A stretch of DNA of 16,744 bases from the NCBI GenBank assembly GCA_029859485.1, contig JAOUDB010000018.1, forward strand, positions 1 through 16,744, read 5' to 3'. The translations under genes were made by a program, and so were the position numbers. This DNA is from Desulfuromonadales bacterium (GTDB lineage: Bacteria; Desulfobacterota; Desulfuromonadia; Desulfuromonadales; BM103). A model generated the notes under the pieces. The model was not told where the DNA came from. It saw nothing but the letters and a program-made list of their open reading frames with translations, and searched no databases. Positions 15,733 through 16,744 of this stretch are shown one piece after another. Position 1 is the stretch's first letter. Each line of letters opens with the position of its first letter.

Positions 15733-16227
15733 TCAGTTCCCTTTCCAGCCTTTCGGACCTCGACCGAGGACGACCGGACCAGAGCGAACCAGCTCCTTGA
15801 TCCCCATGGGTCGCAGAAGATCGATAATTGCATTCACCTTGACAGGGGAACCGGTCACTTCAACGGTATAGCACTTAGGGGTCACGTCAACAACCTTGCC
15901 GCGGAAGATATCGCAGATTCGCAGAATCTCTGCACGCGTGGAATCTTCGGCGTTGACCTTGATAAGAGCCATCTCTCGCTCTATGAAATCCTCGCCCGTA
16001 AAATCAATGACCTTGATCGTGTCGATCAGTTTATTGAGCTGTTTATTAACCTGCTCGATAATCCGATCATCACCACTGGTGACGATGGTCATGCGCGAAA
16101 GCGTCGGATCAAGGGTGGGAGCAACCGACAGGCTTTCTATATTGAATCCCCGGCCGGAGAAGAGGCCGGCGATACGTGTCAACACGCCGAATTCATTCTC
16201 CACCAGTACGGATATGGTATGTCTCAT
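15733..16227 (-). CDS. ilvN: Acetolactate synthase, small (regulatory) subunit
   Basis: Regulatory partner of IlvB that activates it and confers valine feedback inhibition. The protein has 164 residues, the usual length of the IlvH/IlvN single-unit type. The N-terminal ACT domain covers about 3-78 (HTISVLVENEFGVLTRIAGLFSGRGFNIESL at 3-33, with the effector-binding G14 and N29 region). The C-terminal ALS_ss_C domain covers about 84-160, ending RSGPVVLGRGPKGWK. GGAGAGGA lies about 8 nt before the ATG. It follows ilvB by 40 nt and is clearly in the same operon. Confidence 0.97.
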   Translation of the reverse strand: MRHTISVLVENEFGVLTRIAGLFSGRGFNIESLSVAPTLDPTLSRMTIVTSGDDRIIEQVNKQLNKLIDTIKVIDFTGEDFIEREMALIKVNAEDSTRAEILRICDIFRGKVVDVTPKCYTVEVTGSPVKVNAIIDLLRPMGIKELVRSGPVVLGRGPKGWKGN

Positions 16228-16267
16228 AACTTTTGTCCTCTCCTAAACAATTGGCGACACGTCCTCC

Positions 16268-16744
16268 TCAGGACGCCAGAACCATTTCATTGAGCCCCGC
16301 ACCAGCAGGAACCATCGGCATAACGTTTTCTTCACGAGAGATCTTGAACTCCATGATCACCGGACCTGGAGTGGCAAAGGCCTTCTTGATCACCTCTTCA
16401 ACCTCATCCGGCTTGGTTGCCTTAAGCCCTGTTGCTCCGTAAGCTTCTGCGAGCTTGGTGAAATCAATCGGCAGCTCCATGCAGGTCTGGCTGTATCGCT
16501 TGTCGAAAAAGAGCTGCTGCCATTGACGGACCATACCGAGGAAGTTGTTGTTAAGAATCACAATTTTTACAGGTAGCCGGTACTGAACCAAGGTCGCCAA
16601 CTCCTGTGAGTTCATCTGGAAGGAGCCGTCACCGGAGACATCAATGACCTGTCGTTCGGGGAAAGCAGCCTGAGCTCCGAGCGCAGCGGGTAAGCCGTAA
16701 CCCATGGTACCGAGACCTCCCGAGGAAAGAAAAGTGCGGGGCTG
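16268..16744 (-). CDS. ilvB: Acetolactate synthase, large (catalytic) subunit, C-terminal part (cut by window edge)
   Basis: Thiamine-diphosphate enzyme that condenses pyruvate with pyruvate or 2-ketobutyrate, the first common step of branched-chain amino acid synthesis. Only the last 158 residues are in the window. I read the frame 13 codons past the first internal ATG to the window edge, giving [20 protein letters not shown], the conserved AHAS segment. The ThDP/Mg2+ motif starts at [12 protein letters not shown] and ends at [15 protein letters not shown]. Fragment residues 38-40 are GDG and 65-66 are [11 protein letters not shown] and the C-terminal [25 protein letters not shown] are typical of the biosynthetic (anabolic) enzyme. 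Being next to ilvN and ilvC also favours this over other ThDP enzymes such as oxalyl-CoA decarboxylase or pyruvate oxidase. Confidence 0.97.
   Translation of the reverse strand, partial: QPRTFLSSGGLGTMGYGLPAALGAQAAFPERQVIDVSGDGSFQMNSQELATLVQYRLPVKIVILNNNFLGMVRQWQQLFFDKRYSQTCMELPIDFTKLAEAYGATGLKATKPDEVEEVIKKAFATPGPVIMEFKISREENVMPMVPAGAGLNEMVLAS

Overview
The window is a dense, ordinary-looking bacterial chromosome segment. Every convincing gene lies on the minus strand, so transcription runs from position 16744 towards 1. The gene set fits a Gram-negative: LPS heptosyltransferase, PilF-like lipoprotein, RodZ-like protein, Psd/PssA phospholipid synthesis. The layout ilvB-ilvN-ilvC-psd-pssA-leuA-leuC-leuD, and a leucine T-box in front of leuA outside the Firmicutes, point to the Desulfuromonadales/Geobacter group (inference from remembered gene order, not a search). 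I see no tRNA, rRNA, insertion sequence, prophage or CRISPR array.

Taken in the direction of transcription, the right part (16744 to about 8840) is branched-chain amino acid synthesis. It holds the 3' end of ilvB (cut by the window edge), then ilvN and ilvC. Next come psd and pssA, overlapping by 4 nt, which make phosphatidylserine and phosphatidylethanolamine. A clear promoter and T-box riboswitch (about 13031-12731) follow, then leuA, leuC and leuD. IlvBNC supply acetolactate and its reduced product to the valine/isoleucine/leucine pathways. LeuA, LeuC and LeuD carry 2-ketoisovalerate to 3-isopropylmalate. Neither ilvD nor leuB is in this window. A hairpin terminator at 8841-8884 closes the leu block.

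The middle part (about 8810 to 5445) holds three separately transcribed genes. nhaA has a GTG start and a perfect TATAAT box. A WaaC-like heptosyltransferase gene contains a run of nine G. ndk is followed by a strong terminator. The heptosyltransferase gene and ndk are preceded by near-identical promoter-like blocks (TTGACTTTT-N14-TAAAAGCGC).

The left part (5384 to 1) is rlmN, mtnP, a PfkB-family sugar kinase, a protein of unknown function, a six-TPR PilF/PilW-like lipoprotein and the N-terminal half of a RodZ-like protein (cut by the window edge). This is recognisably the widespread ndk-rlmN-pilF-rodZ neighbourhood, with a purine/methylthioadenosine salvage pair and an unknown gene inserted.

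Three gaps exceed 300 bases. Positions 3988-4313 hold a degenerate palindromic repeat. Positions 5929-6285 hold the ndk promoter and a sharper palindromic repeat. Positions 12545-13052 hold the leuA promoter, the T-box and a possible 30-codon ORF. I found no convincing undescribed system. The points most worth a second look are the T-box, the duplicated promoter block, the G9 tract and the unknown gene beside pilF/rodZ.
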